From: Candidatus Binataceae bacterium
Lineage (GTDB): Bacteria; Desulfobacterota; Binatia; Binatales; Binataceae
Length of the DNA: 64,000 bases
Reading direction: 5' to 3'
Assembly: GCA_035308025.1 (NCBI GenBank)
Contig: DATGHL010000031.1
Span: forward strand, 23,989-87,988
A program made the position numbers and the translations under genes. The notes below the pieces were generated by a model. That model ran no database searches. It worked only from the letters and a program-made list of their open reading frames with translations, and was not told the DNA's origin. Of the stretch, positions 26,156-35,183 are shown in pieces; position 1 is the first letter of the stretch, and every line of letters begins with the position of its first letter.

Positions 26156-27346
26156 ATGCAACTCTGGCTCGATAGTTTAATCGCGCACGGTGTTTTTGGG
26201 CCGCACCCCTCGCACGAGTGGGTATATACTATCGCGATCACGATCGCCTGCGCGCTAGTTCTGATGCTCGTCGCGCTGCCATTCGCCTCCATTGTCACCT
26301 GGGTGGAGCGTCGCGTGTGGGCGCGCATCCAGTCGCGTATCGGCCCTAATCGAGTCGGGCCCAACGGCTTCCTGCAATGGCTCGCCGACGGCGTCAAGCA
26401 CGTCTGCAAGGAGGATTTGATTCCCTCCGAGGCCGACGCCCGCCTCTTCAAACTCGCGCCCTATCTGGTCGTTCTCGCCTTCATTCTACCCTGGGCGGTG
26501 ATGCCCTTTTCCTCCGGACTGATTTTGGCGGATCTCAATATCGGTATTCTTTATATTACTGCGGTCCCAGCCCTGACGGTTGTCGGCATCCTCATGGGCG
26601 GATGGGCGTCGAATAATAAGTGGTCGCTGATAGGTGGAATCCGTTCTGCCGCTCAAATCATCAGTTACGAGATTCCGGCAGGACTCTCAATCTTTCCGAT
26701 CGTTCTGATGACCGGCACGCTTTCGATGCAAGGTATTATTCGCGCCCAAGGCTGGGCACCTGATCGATGGTTCATCTTTGCCAATCCCTTTTGTTTTGTC
26801 GCCGCCTTTATCATGTTCATCTCAAGCCTCGCCGAGAACAACCGCACGCCCTTCGATCTTCCGGAGGCCGAATCTGAACTCGTCGCCGGCTTCGCGACTG
26901 AGTATTCGAGCATGCGCTATTTGTTCTTCTTTATGGCCGAATGGGGCAATATGTTCATCGCCGCTGCGATCGTCGTGACGCTGTTTCTCGGCGGCTGGCA
27001 ATTTCCCCTGCTTACCCGCAGCGCCGTCGTCATGAACGCGCTCCAGTTCGTTGCCTTTATGGTCAAGTGTCTTTTTCTGGTGCTCGTCTCGATGTGGGTT
27101 CGGGGCACCCTCCCGCGTGTGCGCATCGATCAGATGATGTCTCTTTGCTGGAAGTACTTCGTGCCGATCTCCTTTATCAACCTGATTGGCACCGCCGTCT
27201 GGGTAGCGATCTTCCCCGACGGCAACGCGATTGTGCGCTGGGGCATGTTGGCTTTCGGGGTCGCGATTGCGGTTCTGTTTGCCTCGCGCGTAATCACCTT
27301 CACCCGGCGCTCCGGCATGGAACTCTATCTGCGCCCGACTATCTGA
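26156..27346 (+). CDS. nuoH: NADH-quinone oxidoreductase subunit H
   Basis: Membrane subunit linking the Q-site to the proton-pumping arm; 396 residues with eight or so helices. Recognised by ERRVWARIQSRIGPNRVGPN, GVKHVCKEDLIP and NNRTPFDLPEAESELVAGF, the last bearing the conserved acidic residues near the quinone chamber. nuoG does not precede it; nuoD does, so the NADH-module genes nuoEFG are not at their common position. Confidence 0.97.
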   Translation: MQLWLDSLIAHGVFGPHPSHEWVYTIAITIACALVLMLVALPFASIVTWVERRVWARIQSRIGPNRVGPNGFLQWLADGVKHVCKEDLIPSEADARLFKLAPYLVVLAFILPWAVMPFSSGLILADLNIGILYITAVPALTVVGILMGGWASNNKWSLIGGIRSAAQIISYEIPAGLSIFPIVLMTGTLSMQGIIRAQGWAPDRWFIFANPFCFVAAFIMFISSLAENNRTPFDLPEAESELVAGFATEYSSMRYLFFFMAEWGNMFIAAAIVVTLFLGGWQFPLLTRSAVVMNALQFVAFMVKCLFLVLVSMWVRGTLPRVRIDQMMSLCWKYFVPISFINLIGTAVWVAIFPDGNAIVRWGMLAFGVAIAVLFASRVITFTRRSGMELYLRPTI

Positions 27347-27358
27347 GGCGAGCGAACG

Positions 27359-27967
27359 ATGGCCGTGGCCAATAGCTATTTCAGAAATATCAAAGATGCT
27401 GTCGTCAGCATTTTCGACGGTATGGCCGTGACTGCTTCGCATCTCATCCGCCGTCCCTTCACGATTCAGTATCCCGATCGCATGCCGGTGCGCGTGCAGG
27501 ATACGCTGCCCTTCCGCTACCGCGGCATCCTCGATGTCGATCTCGAAATCTGCACGGGCTGCCTTGCTTGTGATCGCGCCTGTCCGATCAATTGCATCGC
27601 GATGGCGATCGAGAAGAACGCGCAGACCCGCGAAATTGTCATCTCGCAGTTCGATATCGATATGGCGAAATGCATGTACTGCGGGTTGTGCAGTGAGCCG
27701 TGCCCCACCGGCGCCATTCATCACACTACCGAGTTTGAGGGCGCTGACTACTCGCTCGAAAGCCTGATTCGGCGCTTCATTGTCGAGCCCGTCGTCGCTT
27801 ACAAGCCCAAGAAAGGCCCTGAACCTGATGAGGATGTTGCGAAGCTCCTCGGACGCGGAATGAAATACGTGGACGAATGGGCGCAGCCGGGCAGTGACAA
27901 AGCACCCGCCGCGGCGCCGAAGCCGGCCCCTGCGACCTCCCCGGCGTCAAACGAAAAGGTCCCATAG
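27359..27967 (+). CDS. nuoI: NADH-quinone oxidoreductase subunit I
   Basis: Ferredoxin-like subunit that carries clusters N6a and N6b. Two perfect CxxCxxCxxxCP motifs are present: C65/C68/C71/C75 in CTGCLACDRACP and C105/C108/C111/C115 in CMYCGLCSEPCP. After residue about 170 there is an Ala/Pro-rich tail (KAPAAAPKPAPATSPA) that is not part of the usual core. Its stop overlaps the start of nuoJ. Confidence 0.97.
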   Translation: MAVANSYFRNIKDAVVSIFDGMAVTASHLIRRPFTIQYPDRMPVRVQDTLPFRYRGILDVDLEICTGCLACDRACPINCIAMAIEKNAQTREIVISQFDIDMAKCMYCGLCSEPCPTGAIHHTTEFEGADYSLESLIRRFIVEPVVAYKPKKGPEPDEDVAKLLGRGMKYVDEWAQPGSDKAPAAAPKPAPATSPASNEKVP

Positions 27968-28461
27968 TGGCGCTCGCGATCTTCTACGGACTCGCCGCGC
28001 TGAGCATTTTATCCGCGATCATCACCGCGTTCTCGCGCAACATTGTCTATTCTGCTTTCGCCCTGTTCGGCGCCTTGGCCGGCGTCGCTGGTATCTACGC
28101 GTTGCTCGGCGCTGACTTTCTTTTCATCATTCAGGTGTTTATATACATCGGCGGAATACTCGTTGTAACCATTTTCGCCGTGATGCTCACGCAGGGGGTG
28201 GCCGACGTCAACGTTTCGAATCGCGCTGTCGGCGTCGCGCCTGCCCTGGCAATTATGCTGGTCGCCGGCGCCGTGATGTTCTACGCGCTGCAGCAAACGA
28301 AGTGGATCGTCGGGCCTGCTGCGCCCCCGCTCCCGACGACATATGGCATCGGCAACGCTTTCTTGAGTGGATATATCCTGCCGTTCGAAATCGCTTCAAT
28401 CGTTCTGCTCGCCGCGCTCGTCGGCGCGATCGTGATCTCACGCCAGGAGACCCGCTCTTAG
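27967..28461 (+). CDS. nuoJ: NADH-quinone oxidoreductase subunit J
   Basis: Membrane-arm subunit of 164 residues with five predicted helices. Typical segments are SRNIVYSAFALFGALAGVAG, FIIQVFIYIGGILVVTIFAV (the pi-bulge helix) and the C-terminal FEIASIVLLAALVGAIVI. It starts with GTG sharing one base with the nuoI stop. Confidence 0.96.
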   Translation: MALAIFYGLAALSILSAIITAFSRNIVYSAFALFGALAGVAGIYALLGADFLFIIQVFIYIGGILVVTIFAVMLTQGVADVNVSNRAVGVAPALAIMLVAGAVMFYALQQTKWIVGPAAPPLPTTYGIGNAFLSGYILPFEIASIVLLAALVGAIVISRQETRS

Positions 28462-28478
28462 AACAAGTCGAGCCAAAA

Positions 28479-28799
28479 ATGCCACCATCGCTGACCCTCG
28501 ATCACTTCCTCGTGTTCGGCCTAATGCTCTTTCTGCTCGGCTGCTTTTGTGTGCTCACTCGCCGTAATGCGATTGGAATTCTTCTCGGCATCGAGCTGAT
28601 ATTGAATGCCGCCAACATCAATTACGTCGCTTTCGCCGCCTACGGTGGCGGTGGCGCAAGGTACGACGGCCAGGTGTTCGCAATCTTCGTGATTATGCTG
28701 GCCGCCGCCGAGGCCGTCATCGGTCTCGCCATAGTTCTGGCTATCTACAATAACCTGAGGACTATCGACGTTGGCGCGTCCGCTACCTTGGGCGGATAA
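28479..28799 (+). CDS. nuoK: NADH-quinone oxidoreductase subunit K
   Basis: Small three-helix antiporter-related subunit, 106 residues. It has LLGIELILNAANINYVAF, with the conserved membrane Glu, and VIMLAAAEAVIGLAIVLAIY, with the second Glu. I start it at the ATG at 28479, 17 nt after nuoJ; the reading frame is open upstream but within nuoJ. About 130 nt of spacer with no recognisable gene separates it from nuoL. Confidence 0.96.
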   Translation: MPPSLTLDHFLVFGLMLFLLGCFCVLTRRNAIGILLGIELILNAANINYVAFAAYGGGGARYDGQVFAIFVIMLAAAEAVIGLAIVLAIYNNLRTIDVGASATLGG

Positions 28800-28929
28800 T
28801 GCGAACGGGGTTGTGGACTCCTCGCCGCACCCGCCTCTATTCCGATCGTTTGCGTGTTCGTCGTTTTCTGCGTATATGCGAGCGTCGTGCAGGTAATCCT
28901 GGCGCCTTGCGAGAGCTGCCTGATCGGAA

Positions 28930-30987
28930 ATGGACCATCCACTAACCGTCGCCTTTATTCGCTGGATCGTTTTGCTTCCGCTCACGGGCGCGGTTTTTAA
29001 TTTCGCAGTGGGTAGCGCGATCCAAAAGAGGCTCGGCCATTGGCCGGTGAGCGTCGTTGCCTGCGGCGCCGTCGTCGCCGCCTTCGCCTGCGCTGCCGGG
29101 GCTTTTGTCAGGATGCTCGAACTCGCGCCGGCTCAGCGCTTCATGCTCGACGATCTTTGGCGCTGGTTCGACGTTGGCGGCCTCAATCTCGACATTGCCT
29201 TCTGGCTCGATCCGCTCTCGCTCACGATGGTTTTGATTATTACCGGCGTCGGCGGCCTGATTCATATTTACTCGACCGGCTACATGCGCGACGACCCGTC
29301 GTACTGGCGTTTCTTCGCTTGGCTGAACCTGTTTACGTTCGCGATGCTGGTGCTGGTCCTCGCCGACAATCTCTGGCTAATGTTCGTCGGATGGGAAGGC
29401 GTCGGCCTCTGCTCCTTCGCGCTGATTGGCTTTTGGTACACAGATCCAATCAATACGACGGCCGGCAACAAGGCGTTCATCGTCAATCGCATAGGTGACT
29501 GGGCTTTTGTAATTGCGCTCTACGCCTTATTCGGTGGCCTTTCCGGTGTGGGCCATCCCAGTTTGGTCGTTCGCGATATCGCACACTATGCGCCGATCCT
29601 CGCAGGACGTTCCGGCTATTTCGGAATGAGCTTGGTAACCTTCGTGACGTTGTTGCTATTCCTCGGTGCTACGGGCAAGTCAGCCCAGATTCCTCTCCAC
29701 GTATGGCTGCCCGATGCGATGGCCGGGCCGACCCCGGTCAGCGCTCTCATCCACGCGGCGACGATGGTGACAGCGGGTATCTACATGGTCACACGTCTTA
29801 ACTTCCTCTTCTCGATGGCGCCCGCGACCATGTTGACGATTGCAACTGTCGGCGCTGCAACCGCCTTCTTCGCGGCGACCGTAGCCGTCACGCAAAACGA
29901 CATCAAACGCGTGCTCGCATACTCCACCGTGAGCCAACTCGGCTACATGTTCGCGGCTGCCGGCGTCGGCGCATATGGCGTTGCTATCTTTCACTTGATG
30001 ACCCACGCGTTCTTCAAAGCGTGTCTTTTTCTCGGCGCAGGCTCCGTCATCCACGCGATGGGTGGCGAGCAAGATATGCGTCAGATGGGCGGCCTGCGCC
30101 ACAAGCTGCCTATTACCTATTGGACATTCCTCGCGGCGACACTCGCAATTGCCGGCGTCCCGCCCTTCGCCGGCTTCATGTCGAAAGACGGTATTATCTG
30201 GAGCGCGTTTGCAGGCGGTCATCCGATAATCTGGGCGCTCCTTCTGATCGGCGCCGGACTCACTGCCTTTTACATGTTTCGTCAGGTCTACATGACATTC
30301 TTCGGCGAGTTTCGCGGCACCCACGAACAGCAGCACCATCTTCACGAATCGCCGCCTTCGATGGTCTCGGTTCTCGTAGTCCTCGGTGGCCTGTCGCTGG
30401 TGGGTGGCCTCGTAATGCTGCCGCATTTTGTCTCGAACTTCGCACCGCTCCGCGACTTTCTTGCCCCACTTTTCGATTCGCCCCAGACTCGTTTGCTCAC
30501 AACCGCGCAGTCCCACGAAGATTGGGAAGCCGACTTCGCTCTGCTCTCGCTGTTCGTGGTTGGTTTGGGTTGGCTCCTCGCGGACTTCACATATCGTCAA
30601 AAAAAAATCGATCCTCGCATCCTAAGCAATCTTGCGCACGGCGTCGTTTACCGCCTCTCATTCAACAAATACTACATCGATCAAATCTATGACCGCCTCA
30701 TCGTGCAGCCCTACCTGGTGGCAACCCATGCGATGGCCTGGTTTGATCAGCACATCATCGATGGCGTGGTGAACCTGACAGCGGCATTAGTCGGCCTCGG
30801 TGCGTGGCTCTCCGGCCTGTTCGATAACTACATAGTGGACGGTCTCGTCAATCTCGCGGCGAACGCGACGCTCGCCTCAGGCAATCGCCTCCGTCGCCTT
30901 CAGACTGGTTCGATCAATGGATATCTCTACGGCATTCTTGCTGGCGTGATGCTCATTCTGCTCGCCCGCGCGATCCAGCGATTTTGA
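28930..30987 (+). CDS. nuoL: NADH-quinone oxidoreductase subunit L
   Basis: Largest proton-pumping subunit, 685 residues, with 14 or more helices and the long lateral helix at the C-terminus. Conserved motifs are FVGWEGVGLCSFALIGFWY (pump Glu), FLGATGKSAQIPLHVWLPDA (Lys and Pro of the broken helix), HAATMVTAGIYMVTR and AYSTVSQLGYMF. The C-terminal region contains FNKYYIDQIYDRLIVQPY, as in canonical NuoL. Confidence 0.97.
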   Translation: MDHPLTVAFIRWIVLLPLTGAVFNFAVGSAIQKRLGHWPVSVVACGAVVAAFACAAGAFVRMLELAPAQRFMLDDLWRWFDVGGLNLDIAFWLDPLSLTMVLIITGVGGLIHIYSTGYMRDDPSYWRFFAWLNLFTFAMLVLVLADNLWLMFVGWEGVGLCSFALIGFWYTDPINTTAGNKAFIVNRIGDWAFVIALYALFGGLSGVGHPSLVVRDIAHYAPILAGRSGYFGMSLVTFVTLLLFLGATGKSAQIPLHVWLPDAMAGPTPVSALIHAATMVTAGIYMVTRLNFLFSMAPATMLTIATVGAATAFFAATVAVTQNDIKRVLAYSTVSQLGYMFAAAGVGAYGVAIFHLMTHAFFKACLFLGAGSVIHAMGGEQDMRQMGGLRHKLPITYWTFLAATLAIAGVPPFAGFMSKDGIIWSAFAGGHPIIWALLLIGAGLTAFYMFRQVYMTFFGEFRGTHEQQHHLHESPPSMVSVLVVLGGLSLVGGLVMLPHFVSNFAPLRDFLAPLFDSPQTRLLTTAQSHEDWEADFALLSLFVVGLGWLLADFTYRQKKIDPRILSNLAHGVVYRLSFNKYYIDQIYDRLIVQPYLVATHAMAWFDQHIIDGVVNLTAALVGLGAWLSGLFDNYIVDGLVNLAANATLASGNRLRRLQTGSINGYLYGILAGVMLILLARAIQRF

Positions 30988-31006
30988 ACACGGCGCCGAA
31001 TATTAC

Positions 31007-32512
31007 ATGGAGCTGAAGCATCCGCTAACCCTCATCACCTTCGTGCCCTTGGCGGGCATGGTGTTGATTCTACTCTGCCCGGACTCGGCTAAGCCTATCT
31101 ACAAGTGGATCGCGGCTGTCGCCACCGCCCCGCAATTGCTGATTGCCGGATGGCTCTACGAACACTTCAACACAGTCACTACCTCGATGCAGTTCGTCGA
31201 GCGGCACGCTTGGATCGACGCCTACCATATTAACTACTTCGTCGGTATCGACGGCGTCAGCATCTCGATGGTCCTGCTGACGGCATTGATCTGTTTCATC
31301 TCAGTCTTTGTGAGCTTCGGTATCGATCGCGCCGAGAAAGGCTACTACGCGCTGCTGCTGATGCTCGACACCGGCATGATGGGCGTCTTCGTTTCGCTGG
31401 ACTTCTTCCTGTTTTACATCTTCTGGGAGGTGATGCTGCTGCCGATGTATTTTCTCATCGGCGTGTGGGGCGGACCACGGCGCTTATACGCGGCTATAAA
31501 GTTCTTTCTCTATACGCTGCTCGGCTCGGTACTGATTTTGCTGGTCATGCTCGGATTATATTATTACGCCCCGAATCCGACTTTTGACATGACACAGTTG
31601 GCGGCGCAGTCGGGTAGCTACTCGATGAGTTTTCAACGAATTTGCTGGGTCGCTCTATTCCTCGGATTCGCGATCAAGATTCCGGCTTTCCCGTTTCACA
31701 CCTGGCTGCCCGACGCACATGTCGAAGCGCCGACCGCGATTAGCGTCATTCTGGCGGGCATCTTGCTCAAAATGGGTACCTACGGAATCTTGCGGGTAAA
31801 CTTCCCGATCTTCCCGGCCGCGAGCCACGACCTGGCGTGGCTGTTTTTAGGCGTCATCGGCACGATCAATATCGTATACGGCGCTATGTGCGCCATGGCG
31901 CAGACTGACTATAAAAAGCTGATCGCATATTCTTCGATTAGTCACATGGGCTACGTGATGCTCGGGATGGCGTCGTTCACTGCCGTCGGAATCAATGGCG
32001 CCGTGCTGCAGATGTTTAATCACGGAACAATCACGGCCATGCTGTTCATTCTGGTCGGCGTTATTTACGACCGTACGCACCATCGTGAGATCGACGGGTT
32101 CGGCGGACTGGCTTATCAGATGCCGCTATACACTGGAATAACCGGTTTCGCTTTTTTTGCCGGCATGGGACTGCCCGGGCTTTCAGCATTCATATCGGAG
32201 GTGCTGGTTTTGCTGGGTTCCTGGCAGACGCATCCGATAATGACCGTGTTTGGCGCCGGCACCGCGATCCTGACGGCAGGCTACCTTCTGTGGTGCTTTC
32301 AGCGCATCTACCTGGGCCCACTTAACGAGAAGTATAATCGGTTGCCCGACTTAAGTGCACGCGAAGTGTTTACACTCGCGCCCCTTGCGGTCATCGTACT
32401 AGTACTGGGAGTATACCCGCACGCGCTGCTGATGCTTTTGCAAACTTCTTTGGATCACCTCAATCAGATTGTGGCTGGCGCGGCAACTGGGTTTACGCTC
32501 GCGTTCCACTGA
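31007..32512 (+). CDS. nuoM: NADH-quinone oxidoreductase subunit M
   Basis: Antiporter-like pumping subunit, 501 residues. Signatures are FYIFWEVMLLPMYFLIGVWG (pump Glu), FLGFAIKIPAFPFHTWLPDA (Lys), HVEAPTAISVILAGILLKMG and LIAYSSISHMGYVMLG. It lies 19 nt after nuoL and 7 nt before nuoN. Confidence 0.97.
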   Translation: MELKHPLTLITFVPLAGMVLILLCPDSAKPIYKWIAAVATAPQLLIAGWLYEHFNTVTTSMQFVERHAWIDAYHINYFVGIDGVSISMVLLTALICFISVFVSFGIDRAEKGYYALLLMLDTGMMGVFVSLDFFLFYIFWEVMLLPMYFLIGVWGGPRRLYAAIKFFLYTLLGSVLILLVMLGLYYYAPNPTFDMTQLAAQSGSYSMSFQRICWVALFLGFAIKIPAFPFHTWLPDAHVEAPTAISVILAGILLKMGTYGILRVNFPIFPAASHDLAWLFLGVIGTINIVYGAMCAMAQTDYKKLIAYSSISHMGYVMLGMASFTAVGINGAVLQMFNHGTITAMLFILVGVIYDRTHHREIDGFGGLAYQMPLYTGITGFAFFAGMGLPGLSAFISEVLVLLGSWQTHPIMTVFGAGTAILTAGYLLWCFQRIYLGPLNEKYNRLPDLSAREVFTLAPLAVIVLVLGVYPHALLMLLQTSLDHLNQIVAGAATGFTLAFH

Positions 32513-32519
32513 GGCTGAA

Positions 32520-34007
32520 ATGGACCTCGGCAATCTCGCGAGCTTGCGATATTTCTACCCGGAACTATTGCTGATGGCGGCGGCGCTGATGCTGGTGTTG
32601 ATTGATTTGGTGTTGAGGGACAAGTCCTATCTGGGAGAGCTGGCGCTCGTCGCCGTCGCCTTGGCCCTGTTAGTCATCGGTCTCGAATCGCATTCCGACG
32701 AGGCGTGGCTGTTCAATCGAATGCTGGTGTATGACCCGTTCGCGACATTTTTCCGTGTCCTGATCGTGCTCGCCGCACTGGTCGCGAGCTGGATGTCGAT
32801 CGGCTCGGATGAGATCAAGAGCTGTGAGCAGGGAGAATACTATGCAGTACTGATTGCGAGTACTCTGGGTATGCTCCTGATGGCCGAATCGGTCAACTTG
32901 TTGATGGCGTATCTCGCGCTTGAGTTCGTGAGCTTGACGTCGTACGTGCTGACCGGGGTCGTGCGGCATAACCGGCGCTCGCAGGAAGCGGCGCTCAAAT
33001 ATCTGATTTACGGCGGCGTCGCGTCGGGTCTGATGATCTATGGCATGAGTTGGATCTTTGGCTTGGCCGGCGCGCTCGATTTCGGTGCAATCAATCGCGC
33101 GCTGCTCACTAATGGGCACGCTCCGCCGCTGACGGTATTCATTGCCCTGGTGCTGATCTTGGCCGGGCTCGGCTACAAGATCGCGTCCGTGCCTTTTCAT
33201 ATGTGGGCGCCCGACGTCTATGAGGGCGCGCCGATTCCGATTACGACCTTTCTCGCCGTGGGCTCGAAAGCCGCGGGCTTCGCCTTGCTCACGCGGTTTT
33301 TCTATCCGGCGATTTCGCGTGTTGCTTCGGATGGGAATTGGCAGGGGCTGCGCGGCGTCGAGTGGCCGCAACTGCTGCTGGTCATCTGCGCCGTGACGAT
33401 GACCCTGGGAAATCTCGCGGCGCTGCAACAGGACAATCTGAAGCGGCTGCTGGCATATTCGAGTATCGCGCAGGCGGGCTACGCGCTGATGGGTTTTGTG
33501 CTGCTGTCGAACGATGGCATCCGCGCGATGCTGGTCTATCTTTTTGCCTATTACGTAATGGACGCGGGCGCGTTCGTCGTGGTGCTGGTAGTTCGGAATG
33601 CGACTGGGCGCGAGGATCTGGGCGCTTATCGCGGGCTGGCGGCGCGGGGCGGAGCGGCGCCGGCGATCGCGCTGGCAATTTTTTTGCTGTCGCTGACCGG
33701 GATTCCGGCGACGGTGGGCTTTATCGGCAAGTTCTACGTTTTTGCCGCGGCGGTGCGCCAGCGTTTCTTCATCCTGGCGGTAATCGGGATTCTGAATTCC
33801 GTGGTGTCGCTCTACTATTACATGCGGCCGGTGCGGGCGATGTTTCTCGAGGATCCGGAAGAGGGCGCGCCCCCCTTCACCGGGGATCTGTGGAATTACG
33901 GTTTGATCGGGGCGCTGGCGTTGGCGACCATCATTCTGGGGCTTTACCCACCGCCGGTGATTGCCTTCGCGGACCGCTCGGTGCATTTTTTCATCGGCCG
34001 CTCCTGA
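32520..34007 (+). CDS. nuoN: NADH-quinone oxidoreductase subunit N
   Basis: Last pumping subunit of the membrane arm, 495 residues. It contains LLMAYLALEFVSLTSYVLTG, ILAGLGYKIASVPFHMWAPD and LAYSSIAQAGYALMGFVLLS. I chose the ATG at 32520, 7 nt after the nuoM stop; an upstream in-frame start would overlap nuoM. It closes the 11-gene operon, and three parS-like sites follow. Confidence 0.97.
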   Translation: MDLGNLASLRYFYPELLLMAAALMLVLIDLVLRDKSYLGELALVAVALALLVIGLESHSDEAWLFNRMLVYDPFATFFRVLIVLAALVASWMSIGSDEIKSCEQGEYYAVLIASTLGMLLMAESVNLLMAYLALEFVSLTSYVLTGVVRHNRRSQEAALKYLIYGGVASGLMIYGMSWIFGLAGALDFGAINRALLTNGHAPPLTVFIALVLILAGLGYKIASVPFHMWAPDVYEGAPIPITTFLAVGSKAAGFALLTRFFYPAISRVASDGNWQGLRGVEWPQLLLVICAVTMTLGNLAALQQDNLKRLLAYSSIAQAGYALMGFVLLSNDGIRAMLVYLFAYYVMDAGAFVVVLVVRNATGREDLGAYRGLAARGGAAPAIALAIFLLSLTGIPATVGFIGKFYVFAAAVRQRFFILAVIGILNSVVSLYYYMRPVRAMFLEDPEEGAPPFTGDLWNYGLIGALALATIILGLYPPPVIAFADRSVHFFIGRS

Positions 34008-34038
34008 TTTCTTTTACCGCCCCGGCTCACGCACCGAA

Positions 34039-34054
34039 TGTTTCGCGTGAAACA
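34039..34054 (+). other. parS-like ParB-binding site 1
   Basis: TGTTTCGCGTGAAACA, one base off the widespread chromosomal parS consensus TGTTTCACGTGAAACA. Symmetric A/T bases extend the dyad on both sides. First of three copies between nuoN and the SDR gene. Confidence 0.75.
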
Positions 34055-34134
34055 TTTGTTTCGACGGCGTGGGTTTCACCGTTCGGGCAGCACGCTGCTC
34101 CGCAGGCGCGCTTTCAAGGAATCGATTAGCAAAA

Positions 34135-34150
34135 TGTTTCACGCGAAACA
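34135..34150 (-). other. parS-like ParB-binding site 2 (inverted)
   Basis: TGTTTCACGCGAAACA on the plus strand, that is, exactly the reverse complement of sites 1 and 3. It is flanked by AAAA and TTTT, giving a 24-bp near-perfect dyad. Centre is 96 bp from site 1. Confidence 0.75.
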
Positions 34151-34251
34151 TTTTGTCAGCGCTTGGTCGGTAAAACACGTGCGAAACGCCAGGCGCATGA
34201 ACCTGCAAGAGCGCGACAACGGAGCGGAAAGTGTTTTGACGCTGAAACAAA

Positions 34252-34267
34252 TGTTTCGCGTGAAACA
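34252..34267 (+). other. parS-like ParB-binding site 3
   Basis: TGTTTCGCGTGAAACA again, identical to site 1, with CAAA before and TTTG after it. Centre is 117 bp from site 2. The remaining sequence of the 372-bp gap 34008-34379 shows no convincing gene; short open frames there simply translate the parS repeat as MFRVKH. Confidence 0.75.
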
Positions 34268-34379
34268 TTTGGTCAACATCTTTATGCGGGCGAAAGGCGT
34301 AAGTGAAGGATTTCATCCTTGACGGACAATCAGTAGTTTTATTCTTGACGGGCCTGAGTGGTTCGAAGGAGTTGGGTAT

Positions 34380-35168
34380 ATGGGCAAGCTGAATAACAAG
34401 ATCGCATTAATTACCGGGGGCGGCTCGGGGATTGGTAAGGCGACGGCGCTGCTGTTTGCGCGCGAGGGAGCGAAGGTCGCGATCGCCGACTGGTCGGAGG
34501 AGCAGGCAAAAGCGGTGGCGGCGGAGATCGCTCAGGGCGGTGGCAGCGCGATCGTGATCAGGACCGATGTGTCGAAGGCGGCCGACGCCGAGCGGATGGT
34601 GAGCGAGACCGTGCGCCAGTTTGGAAGCCTGGATATTATCTACAACAACGCCGGGATCGGGGAATCGAAGTTGCTCCATCTGATGACCGAGGAGGAGTGG
34701 GATCGCACGCTCGACATTGACTTGAAGGGGGTGTTCCTGGGCGCGAAGTACGCACTGCCCGAGCTGATGAAAAAGGGCGGAGTGATACTGAGTACGGCAT
34801 CGGTCGCCGGGATGGAGGGGATTCGGCGGATGTCGCATTACTGCGCGGCCAAGGCCGGGGTGATTCTGCTGACCAAGTCGATGGCGATGGATTACGCGGA
34901 ATATGGAATCCGGGTCAACTGTATCTGTCCCGGCGGGATCGGGACGCCGCTGTTCGATACCGGTTATGAGACGCTGACGCCGGAACGGCGGGAGCGGGCG
35001 CTCAAAGCATTTACGGCACTGCATCTGCTCAACCGGATCGGCAAGCCCGAGGAGATTGCGCAGACGGCATTGTTTTTGTGTTCCGACGATGCCTCGTTCA
35101 TTACGGGACAGGCGATCGTGGTGGATGGCGGCTATACCGCGGGCCATCGAATGCCGAGCACGCGCTAA
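34380..35168 (+). CDS. SDR family NAD(P)-dependent oxidoreductase
   Basis: Classical short-chain dehydrogenase of 262 residues. Cofactor motif TGGGSGIG, NNAG motif, catalytic Ser in STASVAG and Tyr/Lys in YCAAK, ending DASFITGQAIVVDGGYTAG. The acidic residue in IADWSEE after the second strand favours NAD over NADP. A GAAGGAG-type Shine-Dalgarno lies upstream. The substrate is unknown; no pathway genes are directly attached. Confidence 0.9.
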   Translation: MGKLNNKIALITGGGSGIGKATALLFAREGAKVAIADWSEEQAKAVAAEIAQGGGSAIVIRTDVSKAADAERMVSETVRQFGSLDIIYNNAGIGESKLLHLMTEEEWDRTLDIDLKGVFLGAKYALPELMKKGGVILSTASVAGMEGIRRMSHYCAAKAGVILLTKSMAMDYAEYGIRVNCICPGGIGTPLFDTGYETLTPERRERALKAFTALHLLNRIGKPEEIAQTALFLCSDDASFITGQAIVVDGGYTAGHRMPSTR

Positions 35169-35183
35169 AGGAAAAGAGGCTCT

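Noticed and set aside
32670..33986. 438-codon minus-strand open frame opposite nuoN
   Set aside because: His/Arg/Gln-rich antisense of membrane-protein codons; nuoN is certain.
34014..34322. Two ~95-codon open frames, one on each strand, over the parS-like sites
   Set aside because: Their repeated MFRVKH/MFHAKH phrases are just the translated parS palindrome; no other protein-like feature.
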